This document shows, piece after piece, positions 16,945 to 24,399 of a stretch of 43,512 nt of DNA. The translations under genes were made by a program, and so were the position numbers. Source of the DNA: Eubacteriales bacterium. GTDB lineage: Bacteria > Bacillota > Clostridia > Tissierellales > GPF-1. Within the stretch, counting starts at the first letter, position 1. Every line of letters begins with the position of its first letter. Location of the stretch: NCBI GenBank assembly GCA_030625815.1, contig DAOUQF010000031.1, positions 1 to 43,512 on the forward strand, written 5' to 3'. Below the pieces are notes generated by a model, which worked only from the letters and a program-made list of their open reading frames with translations, was not told the DNA's origin and did not search any database.

Positions 16945-16973
16945 AGTATAGAAGAAATTCCGTCGCAAAACAA
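16945..16973 (-). promoter_or_regulatory. Candidate SigA promoter of the activator gene
   Basis: On the minus strand TTGTTT is separated by 17 bp from TATACT, about 80 bp before the activator ATG. The -10 is good and the -35 weak. The first ATGAGAAA repeat touches the -35, so autoregulation is possible. Confidence 0.4.
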
Positions 16974-17058
16974 TGAGAAATGAGAAATATCTAGAAATAA
17001 TGAGAAAAACCGAGAATGTTTGCAAGAAAAATTAGAAATAATGAGAAATTATGAGAAA
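16973..17058 (+). repeat. Five ATGAGAAA repeats, candidate activator-binding region
   Basis: ATGAGAAA occurs at 16973, 16980, 17000, 17041 and 17051, all on the plus strand, with related AGAAAT copies between. They lie about 80-165 bp upstream of the sigma-54 promoter, where enhancer sites for NtrC-type activators usually sit, and in the gap shared with the activator gene. The rest of the 349-bp gap (16862-17210) holds the two promoters and no gene. Confidence 0.6.
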
Positions 17059-17137
17059 ACCCACATAGTGTTTTTGCCAAGTTCGGCTTGTTTTACCCGT
17101 TATTTGTGTCTTTTTCGCAAAAACTCCGATTTCAACT

Positions 17138-17153
17138 TGGCACGAAACTTGCA
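17138..17153 (+). promoter_or_regulatory. Sigma-54 (-24/-12) promoter of the permease operon
   Basis: TGGCACGAAACTTGCA matches the TGGCACR-N4-TTGCW consensus at every fixed position, with GG at 17139-17140 and GC at 17151-17152. The transcript would begin near 17164, about 47 bp before the permease ATG. The activator that would use it is encoded divergently. Confidence 0.88.
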
Positions 17154-17210
17154 ATTGTAGGTTATGCAAGACGAATTTATTCATTCCAATAAGGTTTAAA
17201 GGAGGAAAGC

Positions 17211-18524
17211 ATGAGCACAGAAAAGAAAAGTAATAGTTTTATTGAAAAGCGCGCACTAGAATCGATTCCCCAGTCGGAACGAAAACATTGGGTGAGCATC
17301 GCACTCATCTGGATCGGCGCCATTATCAGCGTATCGTCCCTGATGGTTGGCGGTGTCCTTGTCTCTGGTCTGCCGTTGAAGCAAGCCTTGCTGGCTGGTT
17401 TTGTCGGTTATGCGATCGTTGTTCTTTTTATGACTTTCCAAGGAGTTCAAGGCGCTGACCTTGGACGACCAACCGTTTCTTCCGCCAGCTCAGCCTTTGG
17501 GAAAAGCGGCGCATCCTTTATCATTTCCTTTGTCATCGGCATTTCCGTTATGGGTTGGTTCGGTGTTCAGACAAGCATTACAGGTAGCGCATTTTCTAGC
17601 ATTATGCACGATTGGCTTGGCGTCAACATCTCCTTCCAATTGTCTGCTGCCATCTGGGGCGGCATCATGCTGATGACAGCCGTTTACGGATATAAAGCAC
17701 TCGCTTACTTAAACTATGTTGCTGTGCCAGCCCTTTTGATTATGGCGGTATACGGAACATACAGTGTTATTTCGAACTTCGGCATGGATGCATTGCTTAG
17801 CTATACACCAGCTGCGCCATTCTCATTCTTGCAAGGCGTTGCGATCACCGTTGGCGGTTTCGCCGTTGGTGGGGTTATTGCTCCCGACTACTCCCGATAT
17901 GCAGAGAACCGAAAGGGCGCGATCCTTTCATCCGTTTTGGGCGTATTGCCAATGGGCGTCATCTTGCTGAGCGCGGGCGCGTTAATGGCAATTACCGCAG
18001 GCTCTGCGGATATGACTCAGGTCGTTTCCAGTCTGGGCTTCCCTTTGATCGGATTGATGATTCTGATTCTGGCAACTTGGACAACCAATGCGGTTAACGC
18101 TTATTCAGGCGGTATCGCTTTGACGAGCATGTTCCATCTGAAAGATGACAAGCGCCCTATGGCGACAGCTATTGCCGGCATCGTTGGCACTGTTTTAGCC
18201 GTAGTGGGAATTATGAACCACTTTATTCCATTCCTGATGGTATTAACAACAGGGATCTCGCCGATTGCCGGCGTAATGATCGCAGACTACTGGATTATCC
18301 GGAAAGGTGACCCTACCAAGTGGAAGGAAGAAGAAGGCGTTCGATGGACAGGCGTGATCTCCTGGTTGATTGGATTTGCAGTCGGTTACTTCGTACACAT
18401 AGGCAGCGCGCCAGTTAATGCGATTGTTGTCGCGATGATTGCCACAGTCATTTTAAACAAATTCAGCCATACAGAAACAGGTTCCAAAGAAGAAAGTAAC
18501 ACTGACAAAGAGGTCAGTGCATAG
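17211..18524 (+). CDS. NCS1-family (cytosine/purine/hydantoin) permease
   Basis: A 437-residue integral membrane protein of the nucleobase:cation symporter-1 type (CodB-like), with about 12 hydrophobic segments between residues 25 and 425. NCS1-like marks are ALIWIGAIISVSSLMVGG in the first helix, GRPTVSSASSAFGKSG after helix 2, and VIAPDYSRYAENRKG in the middle. Such carriers import nucleobases, hydantoins or allantoin with Na+ or H+. AAAGGAGG (17199-17206) gives a strong start. It is first in a three-gene operon with DUF917 (12 bp gap) and HyuA, so the imported compound is probably the substrate of those enzymes, likely a cyclic amide. The exact substrate is not readable. Confidence 0.87.
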   Translation: MSTEKKSNSFIEKRALESIPQSERKHWVSIALIWIGAIISVSSLMVGGVLVSGLPLKQALLAGFVGYAIVVLFMTFQGVQGADLGRPTVSSASSAFGKSGASFIISFVIGISVMGWFGVQTSITGSAFSSIMHDWLGVNISFQLSAAIWGGIMLMTAVYGYKALAYLNYVAVPALLIMAVYGTYSVISNFGMDALLSYTPAAPFSFLQGVAITVGGFAVGGVIAPDYSRYAENRKGAILSSVLGVLPMGVILLSAGALMAITAGSADMTQVVSSLGFPLIGLMILILATWTTNAVNAYSGGIALTSMFHLKDDKRPMATAIAGIVGTVLAVVGIMNHFIPFLMVLTTGISPIAGVMIADYWIIRKGDPTKWKEEEGVRWTGVISWLIGFAVGYFVHIGSAPVNAIVVAMIATVILNKFSHTETGSKEESNTDKEVSA

Positions 18525-18536
18525 GAGGAAGCAGAC

Positions 18537-19625
18537 ATGAGACTTATTGACGAAAAAGCCATTGAAAAGATTGCATTAGGTGCCGCACTTTTGGGTACTG
18601 GTGGTGGCGGAGACCCCTATATCGGCAAGCTGATGGCCATTGAAGCCATCCGGCAATACGGACCGGTACAAATGCTGGATCCGAGTGAAGTGCCTGATGA
18701 CGCCTTTGTGGTGCCAACCGCCATGATGGGTGCCCCCACCGTTTTGATCGAGAAGATTGCCAACGGAAAGGAATTTGATGTAATCATCGATCATCTGGAA
18801 AAATACACGGGTCAAAAAGTATTCGCTACCCTTCCAATCGAAGCCGGCGGTGTGAATTCCATGCTTCCATTTGCTGTTGCTGCAAAACTGGGTATTCCCA
18901 TTGTTGATTGCGACGGCATGGGACGCGCCTTCCCTGAATTGCAAATGGTCACATTCCATCTAGATGGAATCACAACAAGCCCGATGGTTGTTACCGATGA
19001 GAAAGGCAACTCCATGATCGTGGAGACAATCAACAACAATTGGTCCGAAACTCTTGCCAGAACCGCAACCATCACCATGGGCGGCTCTGTCATGATCTCA
19101 ATATATTCCATGTTTGGGCATCAGCTGAAGAAGTCAGCCATCTACAACACCCTGACTCTTGCGGAGAATATTGGGGCTGCCATTACGGACAAACAAGACA
19201 CGGATGTTCTACCGATCGACCGTATGATCGACTTTGTTGACGGCTACAAGTTGTTTACCGGCAAGATCGTGGATATCCTTCGCGAAACGCGTCAAGGCTT
19301 CAACTTCGGCAAGGCGAAAATCGCCGGTATCAATGATGACAAGGGCGAATCCTGTGAAGTGGACTTCCAAAACGAAAACCTCGTTGTTATGAAAGGCGAT
19401 GAAGTTTTGGCGACAACACCGGATTTAATCACCATCGTCGACTTGGAAACCGGCGTGCCCATTACGACCGAGGCGTTGAAATACGGACGCCGCGTTGTGG
19501 TAGTCGGCTTGCGTTGCGATGAAAAATGGCGAACGAAAAAAGGCATTGATACCGTTGGTCCACGCTACTTCAAATATGACATAGACTATGTACCAATCGA
19601 AGAACGAGTGAAGGGAGTGCAGTAG
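18537..19625 (+). CDS. DUF917 family protein (second copy)
   Basis: A 362-residue DUF917 protein, paralogous to the one at 14122. It shows LLGTGGGGDPYIGKLMAIEA (19-38), LPIEAGGVNSMLPFAVAAK, VDCDGMGRAFPELQMVTF and the terminal VGPRYFKYD. The glycine-rich N-terminal loop and the DGMGRAFPE block are the family's most conserved parts, probably ligand-binding. AGGAGG precedes the start. The stop and the next ATG are one base apart, so it should be made together with HyuA; in related operons this pair is thought to act together, which is inference. No membrane segment or signal peptide is visible. Confidence 0.86.
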   Translation: MRLIDEKAIEKIALGAALLGTGGGGDPYIGKLMAIEAIRQYGPVQMLDPSEVPDDAFVVPTAMMGAPTVLIEKIANGKEFDVIIDHLEKYTGQKVFATLPIEAGGVNSMLPFAVAAKLGIPIVDCDGMGRAFPELQMVTFHLDGITTSPMVVTDEKGNSMIVETINNNWSETLARTATITMGGSVMISIYSMFGHQLKKSAIYNTLTLAENIGAAITDKQDTDVLPIDRMIDFVDGYKLFTGKIVDILRETRQGFNFGKAKIAGINDDKGESCEVDFQNENLVVMKGDEVLATTPDLITIVDLETGVPITTEALKYGRRVVVVGLRCDEKWRTKKGIDTVGPRYFKYDIDYVPIEERVKGVQ

Positions 19626-19626
19626 A

Positions 19627-21180
19627 ATGAAATATAGACTTGGAATTGATGTTGGCGGTACAAATACGGATGCAGTCATCATTGACGAATCATTAAATAT
19701 TGTTGCCGGCGTGAAAATGCCTACAACCCTCGATGTTACTACGGGGATCAACAATGCCATCAAAAAGGTGCTCGTAGAAAGCCAGATCAACAAGCATGAA
19801 ATCGATTATGCCATGCTGGGCACCACCCATTGCACCAATGCCATTGTCGAGAGAAAAGGACTCTGCAGAGTCGGCATCATACGAATTGCAGCCCCTGCCA
19901 CTTTCAGCATCCGGCCGATGCCGGACTGGCCGGAGTCCCTTCGGGAAGCTATCGGCGACAATATTCACATCATCAAGGGCGGTTATGAATTCGACGGAAG
20001 AGAAATCACGCAGCTTGACTATCAAGAGATTCGAAATGTAGCCAAACAACTCAAAGGCAAGGTTGATACCATTGCCCTGACCGCTGTTTTTTCACCCGTT
20101 CGAAACGACCATGAGTATGAAGTGGAAAGCATTTTAAGAGAAGAACTTGGAGATATCCCGATTTCAAAATCAAGCGAGATCGCTTCCGTCGGCTTGATCG
20201 AACGTGAAAATGCGACAATCTTGAACGCAGCACTTCACACTGTTGCAACACGCACAGTGGAAGGATTCAAAGCTGGCTTGAAGCAGGAAGGGATTTCAGA
20301 TGCGGAGCTTTACCTTTGCCAAAACGACGGCACGTTAATGTCAGCCGATTACGCGCAGCGCTATCCGATTCTGACAATTGCCTGCGGACCAACCAACAGC
20401 ATCCGAGGCGCCTCTTACCTCAGCCAGAACCAGAATGCCATCGTACTGGATGTCGGCGGCACCACAACCGATATCGGTGTCATTATGAGCGGATTCCCGC
20501 GGGAATCTTCCTTGGCCGTTACCATCGGCGGCGCCCGCACAAACTTCCGAATGCCTGATATTACAGCAATCGGCGTAGGCGGCGGAACCCTGATAAAGGA
20601 AATTGGCGATAATGTGGTTGTCGGACCCGAAAGCGTCGGCTATCAAATCACAGAAAAATCCCTGATTTTCGGCGGAGATACCTTAACGACATCGGATATC
20701 GCGGTACGTCTTGGCATGATGGATCTAGGCGATCCGGCTTTAGTTTCGCACATCGATGAAGGCTTTGCGAAAAAAGCCTTGTCGGAATGGATGCGCTTGA
20801 TCAATGAAGGTGTTGACCGCATGAAGATTTCAGCCGAGCCCGTTCCAGTTATCTTGGTTGGCGGCGGCAGCGTTCTCGTTACAGATGAATTGGAAGGGAT
20901 CTCAGAGATTATTCGACCGAACCACTTCCCTGTTGCCAATGCTGTCGGCTCCGCCATCTCTCAGGTTAGCGGCGAAATCAACCGAGTCTTCTCCCTTGTT
21001 GAGATGACACGAGATGAAGCACTCGACAGTGCAAAATCCACAGCTATCGATGAAGCTGTGAAGGCTGGTGCAGAACCGAAGTCCATCGAGATTCAAGAAG
21101 TGGAAGACATTCCTTTGGCTTACCACCCAGGCAATGCGACACGAATTCGAGTCAAAGCAGTTGGCGATCTTTGCCAATAA
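19627..21180 (+). CDS. hyuA: Hydantoinase/oxoprolinase A-type protein
   Basis: A 517-residue ASKHA-fold protein of the HyuA/oxoprolinase family, whose members use ATP to open cyclic amides such as hydantoins or 5-oxoproline. The N-terminal hydantoinase/oxoprolinase domain starts LGIDVGGTNTDAVIIDE (5-21), with LGTTHCTNAIVER near residue 64. The second phosphate loop LDVGGTTTDIGVIMSG is near residue 275, and ILVGGGSVLVTDEL near 415. The length is short of full-size HyuA (about 650-700), as in the compact form that travels with DUF917. No HyuB gene is present. A strong terminator follows 29 bp after the stop. Substrate unknown; the NCS1 permease suggests a hydantoin-like or nucleobase-derived ring. 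Confidence 0.85.
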   Translation: MKYRLGIDVGGTNTDAVIIDESLNIVAGVKMPTTLDVTTGINNAIKKVLVESQINKHEIDYAMLGTTHCTNAIVERKGLCRVGIIRIAAPATFSIRPMPDWPESLREAIGDNIHIIKGGYEFDGREITQLDYQEIRNVAKQLKGKVDTIALTAVFSPVRNDHEYEVESILREELGDIPISKSSEIASVGLIERENATILNAALHTVATRTVEGFKAGLKQEGISDAELYLCQNDGTLMSADYAQRYPILTIACGPTNSIRGASYLSQNQNAIVLDVGGTTTDIGVIMSGFPRESSLAVTIGGARTNFRMPDITAIGVGGGTLIKEIGDNVVVGPESVGYQITEKSLIFGGDTLTTSDIAVRLGMMDLGDPALVSHIDEGFAKKALSEWMRLINEGVDRMKISAEPVPVILVGGGSVLVTDELEGISEIIRPNHFPVANAVGSAISQVSGEINRVFSLVEMTRDEALDSAKSTAIDEAVKAGAEPKSIEIQEVEDIPLAYHPGNATRIRVKAVGDLCQ

Positions 21181-21209
21181 CGCGACTCATCCAGCGCCTT
21201 AACTCCTAT

Positions 21210-21247
21210 AAAAAACACCAGTCGATTTCTCGATTGGTGTTTTTTTC
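21210..21247. terminator. Bidirectional terminator between hyuA and the macro-domain gene
   Basis: AAAAAACACCAGTCGA pairs with TCGATTGGTGTTTTTT around a TTTC loop, with one G:T pair. It has a T run on both strands, so it can end the rightward hyuA operon and the leftward macro-domain gene. Confidence 0.9.
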
Positions 21248-21255
21248 TTTCTTAT

Positions 21256-21720
21256 TTATCTTTGAAATAAAACTAGCTTCACCTGCATTTGCTGGTATTC
21301 CAAGAAATCCAGAATGGCGTTTTCCGCCACTGCCCTTGCCTGCTCTTTCGGATATCCATAAATACCGGAAGAAATCAAAGGAAAGGCTATGGATGTGCAA
21401 CCATGCTTTTTTGCAAGTCTCAAAGCATTCATATAGCAGTTGTACAAGAGAGTTTCTTCATTGTTGTCTCCCCCACGCCAAACCGGTCCCACGGTATGCA
21501 CAATGTAAGTCGCCGGCAAATTATATGCTTTTGTAATAACTGCCTGGCCCGTTTCACAATGTCCGATTTGATTGCATTCTATCTGCAGGTCACGCGCGCC
21601 CGCTGCCGCAAAGATCGCGCCGCAAACCCCACCGCCTCTTTGCAAATCTGAATTTGCCGCGTTCACAATTGCATCTGCTTGTATTTTTGTAATATCGCCA
21701 TGCACGATTTCAAATGGCAT
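21256..21720 (-). CDS. Macro-domain protein (ADP-ribose/O-acetyl-ADP-ribose hydrolase type)
   Basis: A 154-residue single macro domain, close to YmdB/MacroD-type deacetylases that remove acyl or ADP-ribosyl groups from ADP-ribose conjugates. Visible are VHGDITKIQADAIVNAANSD (6-25) with the catalytic Asn, GGGVCGAIFAAAG for the distal ribose and phosphates, YNLPATYIVHTVGPVW and AFPLISSGIYGYP (the phosphate-binding loop). The usual GGGGVDGAIH glycine loop is slightly altered (GGGVCGAIF). The domain ends a little early, at VLFQR, but the fold should be complete. AAGGAG precedes the ATG. It lies 114 bp after the TIR-LRR gene; TIR enzymes can produce ADP-ribose, so a link is possible but only inferred. 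Confidence 0.9.
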   Translation of the reverse strand: MPFEIVHGDITKIQADAIVNAANSDLQRGGGVCGAIFAAAGARDLQIECNQIGHCETGQAVITKAYNLPATYIVHTVGPVWRGGDNNEETLLYNCYMNALRLAKKHGCTSIAFPLISSGIYGYPKEQARAVAENAILDFLEYQQMQVKLVLFQR

Positions 21721-21834
21721 ACACCCACTCCTTCCAAGAATCCAGTGATCTTCTTTATTTTATCACATTTCCCAAAACTATCTTGCGCATGGAAAAAACC
21801 ACCCAAAGGACAGCTTTTGATCATGGTCATCCAA

Positions 21835-23409
21835 TCACTCAAGTACGTAAACCATAATATCCGCTTCTTCGAGCCGTTCCATTAGTTCGAAATTGGCATC
21901 ATAGGTTTGTGCATCAATCCAAAGCATTTTAAACTTTTCATGCAGCTCTTCCAATACTTCGATATTTTGAATCATGGTGTTTTCGATTCCCAATCCGATC
22001 AAGCGCTCAAATTCCTTTGCTACAGAAATATCTCGAATTTGATTCTCTCCAAGGTAAAGCCATTGCAATTCCGTTAATGAAGACAACTCATTGATATTGG
22101 TTACTTGATTGTGTTGAATATTCAGCCGCGTCAATTGTTTCAAATCCGCCAATACTCCGATATCATTGATCTGATTGCTTGCTATAACGATTCCTTCCAA
22201 GGATTCAAGCTTCCCAAGGGCTCTGATATTATGAATTTTGTTGTTCGACAAGTTCACATATTTTAACTTATTCATTTTTCCCAAAGATGTAATATCAATG
22301 ATTTCATTGCTTTCCAGATTCAATTCCGTCACCCGCTCCAAGTGTTCAAGCACTCCAATATCACGAATTGCATTGTAATCCAAGATCAGCACTCTGACAC
22401 TTTCAAGATTCTCAAGATCCGCAATACTGCTGATCCGATTTCCGCCTAAATCCAAAAATGTGAGTTTCGTCAAATTCGCGATCGGATCGATTTCTTGAAT
22501 CGATTGACCCGCTACAATCAATTCCTTCAGATTCTTTGCATACTCCAACCCATCTAGGGTTTCAATCACTCCGTCAATTTCAATAAGTCCATTCTCCGCC
22601 ATTCTTCGGTTCGCTTCTGTCAATAACGCCTCTTCGATGCGTCCGTTTTCATCCGGCGATATTACCTTTAAAGAGGTCAATTCCCATAAATCAGCTTCTG
22701 ATAATTGCCCCGACACCGCGTATCCCTGATCGGACAGGGTTGTTCGAATCGCCTCTTCAAGAATCGGATCTTGCAACTCGATCATATGTTGTCTCGCCGC
22801 CTCATACTCTTTATCAGACGGTGTTCCGCCAAAATCAAATCGCGACATGATGAACCAGATAATCAAAATAAAAACCAATGGGATCGCAAGCATAGCCAAA
22901 ATCGCAGTGTATGTTTTCCGTTTATAATTCGACCCTTCCGTTTCCGGCTTATTCTTCAATTCATCAATGCTCGCCTGCACCTTTTCAACGGCAATCTCTT
23001 GATCGCCTTTCTTTGTTTCGAGATATTCACTGATTTTATGCGCAGTCTCCCAAGGTTCCACTTCTTTTCTCTTCATGCTGAACCATCGCTTATCCGACAG
23101 ATAATACCCTAAACTTCCTGTCGGTTTTGTATCATCCAGTCGAGCAATCAGTATTTCCAATTCACTCTGTGTCGCCAATTCAACTTCTCGGATCACTTGA
23201 CCTGATTTGTTCGAATCCGCAGACATGACAACAAGCAGTACCTTCGCCATTGAAATCATACCGGCAATCTCCATGGCGAATCCTTCATCCAATTTTGTTA
23301 CACGGGGCGCAATCCTAGCTTGCACGCCTTCTGCAATCAATTGATTGCAAAGCGTTACTGCCAATTCTCTATCCTCCCGCGCGTATGAAACCACTACATC
23401 ATAGATCAT
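21835..23409 (-). CDS. TIR domain - transmembrane - leucine-rich-repeat protein
   Basis: A 524-residue membrane protein. Residues 1 to about 125 form a TIR domain: YDVVVSYAREDRELA, then MSADSNKSGQVIREVELA, where the REVE glutamates are candidates for the NADase acid, and LDDTKPTGSLGYYLSDKRW. A KRK patch (163-165) precedes one membrane helix (166-188, IPLVFILIIWFIM), which by the positive-inside rule puts TIR in the cytoplasm. Outside would lie a 95-residue linker and about nine 22-residue internalin-like repeats (about 285-490) of the form LxxLxxLxLxxNxIxDI. GAAGGAG precedes the ATG. I infer a receptor with an outer LRR sensor and an inner TIR effector. Signalling scaffold without NADase activity is an alternative. 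Confidence 0.85.
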   Translation of the reverse strand: MIYDVVVSYAREDRELAVTLCNQLIAEGVQARIAPRVTKLDEGFAMEIAGMISMAKVLLVVMSADSNKSGQVIREVELATQSELEILIARLDDTKPTGSLGYYLSDKRWFSMKRKEVEPWETAHKISEYLETKKGDQEIAVEKVQASIDELKNKPETEGSNYKRKTYTAILAMLAIPLVFILIIWFIMSRFDFGGTPSDKEYEAARQHMIELQDPILEEAIRTTLSDQGYAVSGQLSEADLWELTSLKVISPDENGRIEEALLTEANRRMAENGLIEIDGVIETLDGLEYAKNLKELIVAGQSIQEIDPIANLTKLTFLDLGGNRISSIADLENLESVRVLILDYNAIRDIGVLEHLERVTELNLESNEIIDITSLGKMNKLKYVNLSNNKIHNIRALGKLESLEGIVIASNQINDIGVLADLKQLTRLNIQHNQVTNINELSSLTELQWLYLGENQIRDISVAKEFERLIGLGIENTMIQNIEVLEELHEKFKMLWIDAQTYDANFELMERLEEADIMVYVLE

Positions 23410-23481
23410 CTTTTTTCTCCTTCACCGTTCTTAAGGAATTTATACCCAATTTATACGCATTCAGGAATATTTGATTAACAG

Positions 23482-23506
23482 AAAAACTGCCCTCTTTCGA
23501 GGGCAG
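23482..23506 (-). terminator. Terminator of the PTS operon
   Basis: On the minus strand CTGCCCTC-GAAA-GAGGGCAG is a perfect 8-bp stem with a tetraloop, followed by TTTTT. It lies just after the 52-residue gene's stop codon and marks the operon end. Confidence 0.88.
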
Positions 23507-23510
23507 CATT

Positions 23511-23669
23511 CTAAGGGTGTTGTATGTTTTTCTTGGTACGTTTATGTGCCAGGTACGCAAAGGCACCTGTTACAAGCAAAATGTTAAATATATTTTGATA
23601 CTGCAAGCAATAATCCATGACACGACACACATAGGGGCCTGCCATGAATCGCATGGCTTCATAGATCAT
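23511..23669 (-). CDS. Small membrane protein, 52 residues
   Basis: A short gene not noted by a usual length cut-off. The start ATG at 23669 is preceded by AAGGAGTGAGGAA, a strong ribosome site, 11 bp after the aldolase stop, and the frame ends 5 bp before the operon terminator. The protein starts MIYEAMRFMAGPYVCRVMDY, has one hydrophobic segment NIFNILLVTGAFAYLA (28-42) and a basic tail HKRTKKNIQ. This looks like a single-pass protein with a cytoplasmic C-terminus. Function is unknown. Its place as last gene of a sugar PTS operon suggests a helper of the EIIC permease or aldolase, but that is inference. Confidence 0.7.
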   Translation of the reverse strand: MIYEAMRFMAGPYVCRVMDYCLQYQNIFNILLVTGAFAYLAHKRTKKNIQHP

Positions 23670-23680
23670 TTCCTCACTCC

Positions 23681-24328
23681 TTATCTTTGGCCGTAGCCAG
23701 CATTTGCACTCAATCGTTCTGTTTCACATTCCTCTGGTGTAAACACGTACATGCCACCCAATTGCTCTGCGTAGAATGCCACTTTCGCACCCTCTTCCAC
23801 AATTACCGCATTGACATATGCACGTTGAATCGAATCAGCAACCACTAGTACACCATGGTTAGCCATCAAAACAGCATCGTCATCCTTAAGGTACTCTGCA
23901 GTAACATCCGCTAGTTCTTGAGAACCGCATAAAGCATATGGCGCACATTTAATTTTACCCTTCACCAAAGCTGCTACCTCGGCAACAATCGTTGGAATTG
24001 CTTTGTTACAGCATGCCCAAGTTGTGACAAAAGTCGAATGTGTATGTACGACTGCGCCAACTTCTGGACGATTTCTAAATACTGCACAATGAAGATCTTT
24101 TTCAATAGATGGCAATCGCTCTCCGTCTACATGATTGCCGTCTACGTCAACAACCACAATGTCTTCCGGTTTCAATTGATCATACAGCATGCCTGATGGC
24201 GTAATGCAAATATAACCTGTTTCAAAATCCCGCAGACTAAAGTTTCCAAATGTCAAAGGCACCAATTTGTCCTTTTGAATCTGTTGTGCCACCGCAATTA
24301 GTTCTTCTCTTCTCTCTTGTAATAACAT
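23681..24328 (-). CDS. Class II aldolase (L-fuculose-1-phosphate aldolase/AraD family)
   Basis: A 215-residue zinc-dependent aldolase/epimerase of the FucA/AraD family, cytoplasmic. Active-site parts are FGNFSLR (27-33), ITPSGMLYDQL (42-52), PSIEKDLH with Glu76, HTHS with His95 and His97, and NHG with His158. These sit exactly three residues later than the known E. coli FucA residues Glu73, His92, His94 and His155, so catalysis is likely retained. It follows a PTS, and I infer that it splits the phosphorylated ketose into dihydroxyacetone phosphate and an aldehyde. FucA, RhaD and AraD activities cannot be separated by motif alone. GAGGAGGAG precedes the ATG. Confidence 0.88.
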   Translation of the reverse strand: MLLQERREELIAVAQQIQKDKLVPLTFGNFSLRDFETGYICITPSGMLYDQLKPEDIVVVDVDGNHVDGERLPSIEKDLHCAVFRNRPEVGAVVHTHSTFVTTWACCNKAIPTIVAEVAALVKGKIKCAPYALCGSQELADVTAEYLKDDDAVLMANHGVLVVADSIQRAYVNAVIVEEGAKVAFYAEQLGGMYVFTPEECETERLSANAGYGQR

Positions 24329-24399
24329 ATCTCTTACTCCTCCTCGATATAACGGCGATAGGGGCAGTATTGCCCCTCGCCAAGTCCTTCTGTATAGGT

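Noticed and set aside
16973-17058. ATGAGAAA repeats as a CRISPR array.
   Set aside because: The unit is 8 bases, spacing is irregular and no cas gene is near; enhancer sites fit better.
21171-21651. Rightward frames opposite the macro-domain gene.
   Set aside because: They are shadows: they cross the terminator and carry no protein pattern or ribosome site.
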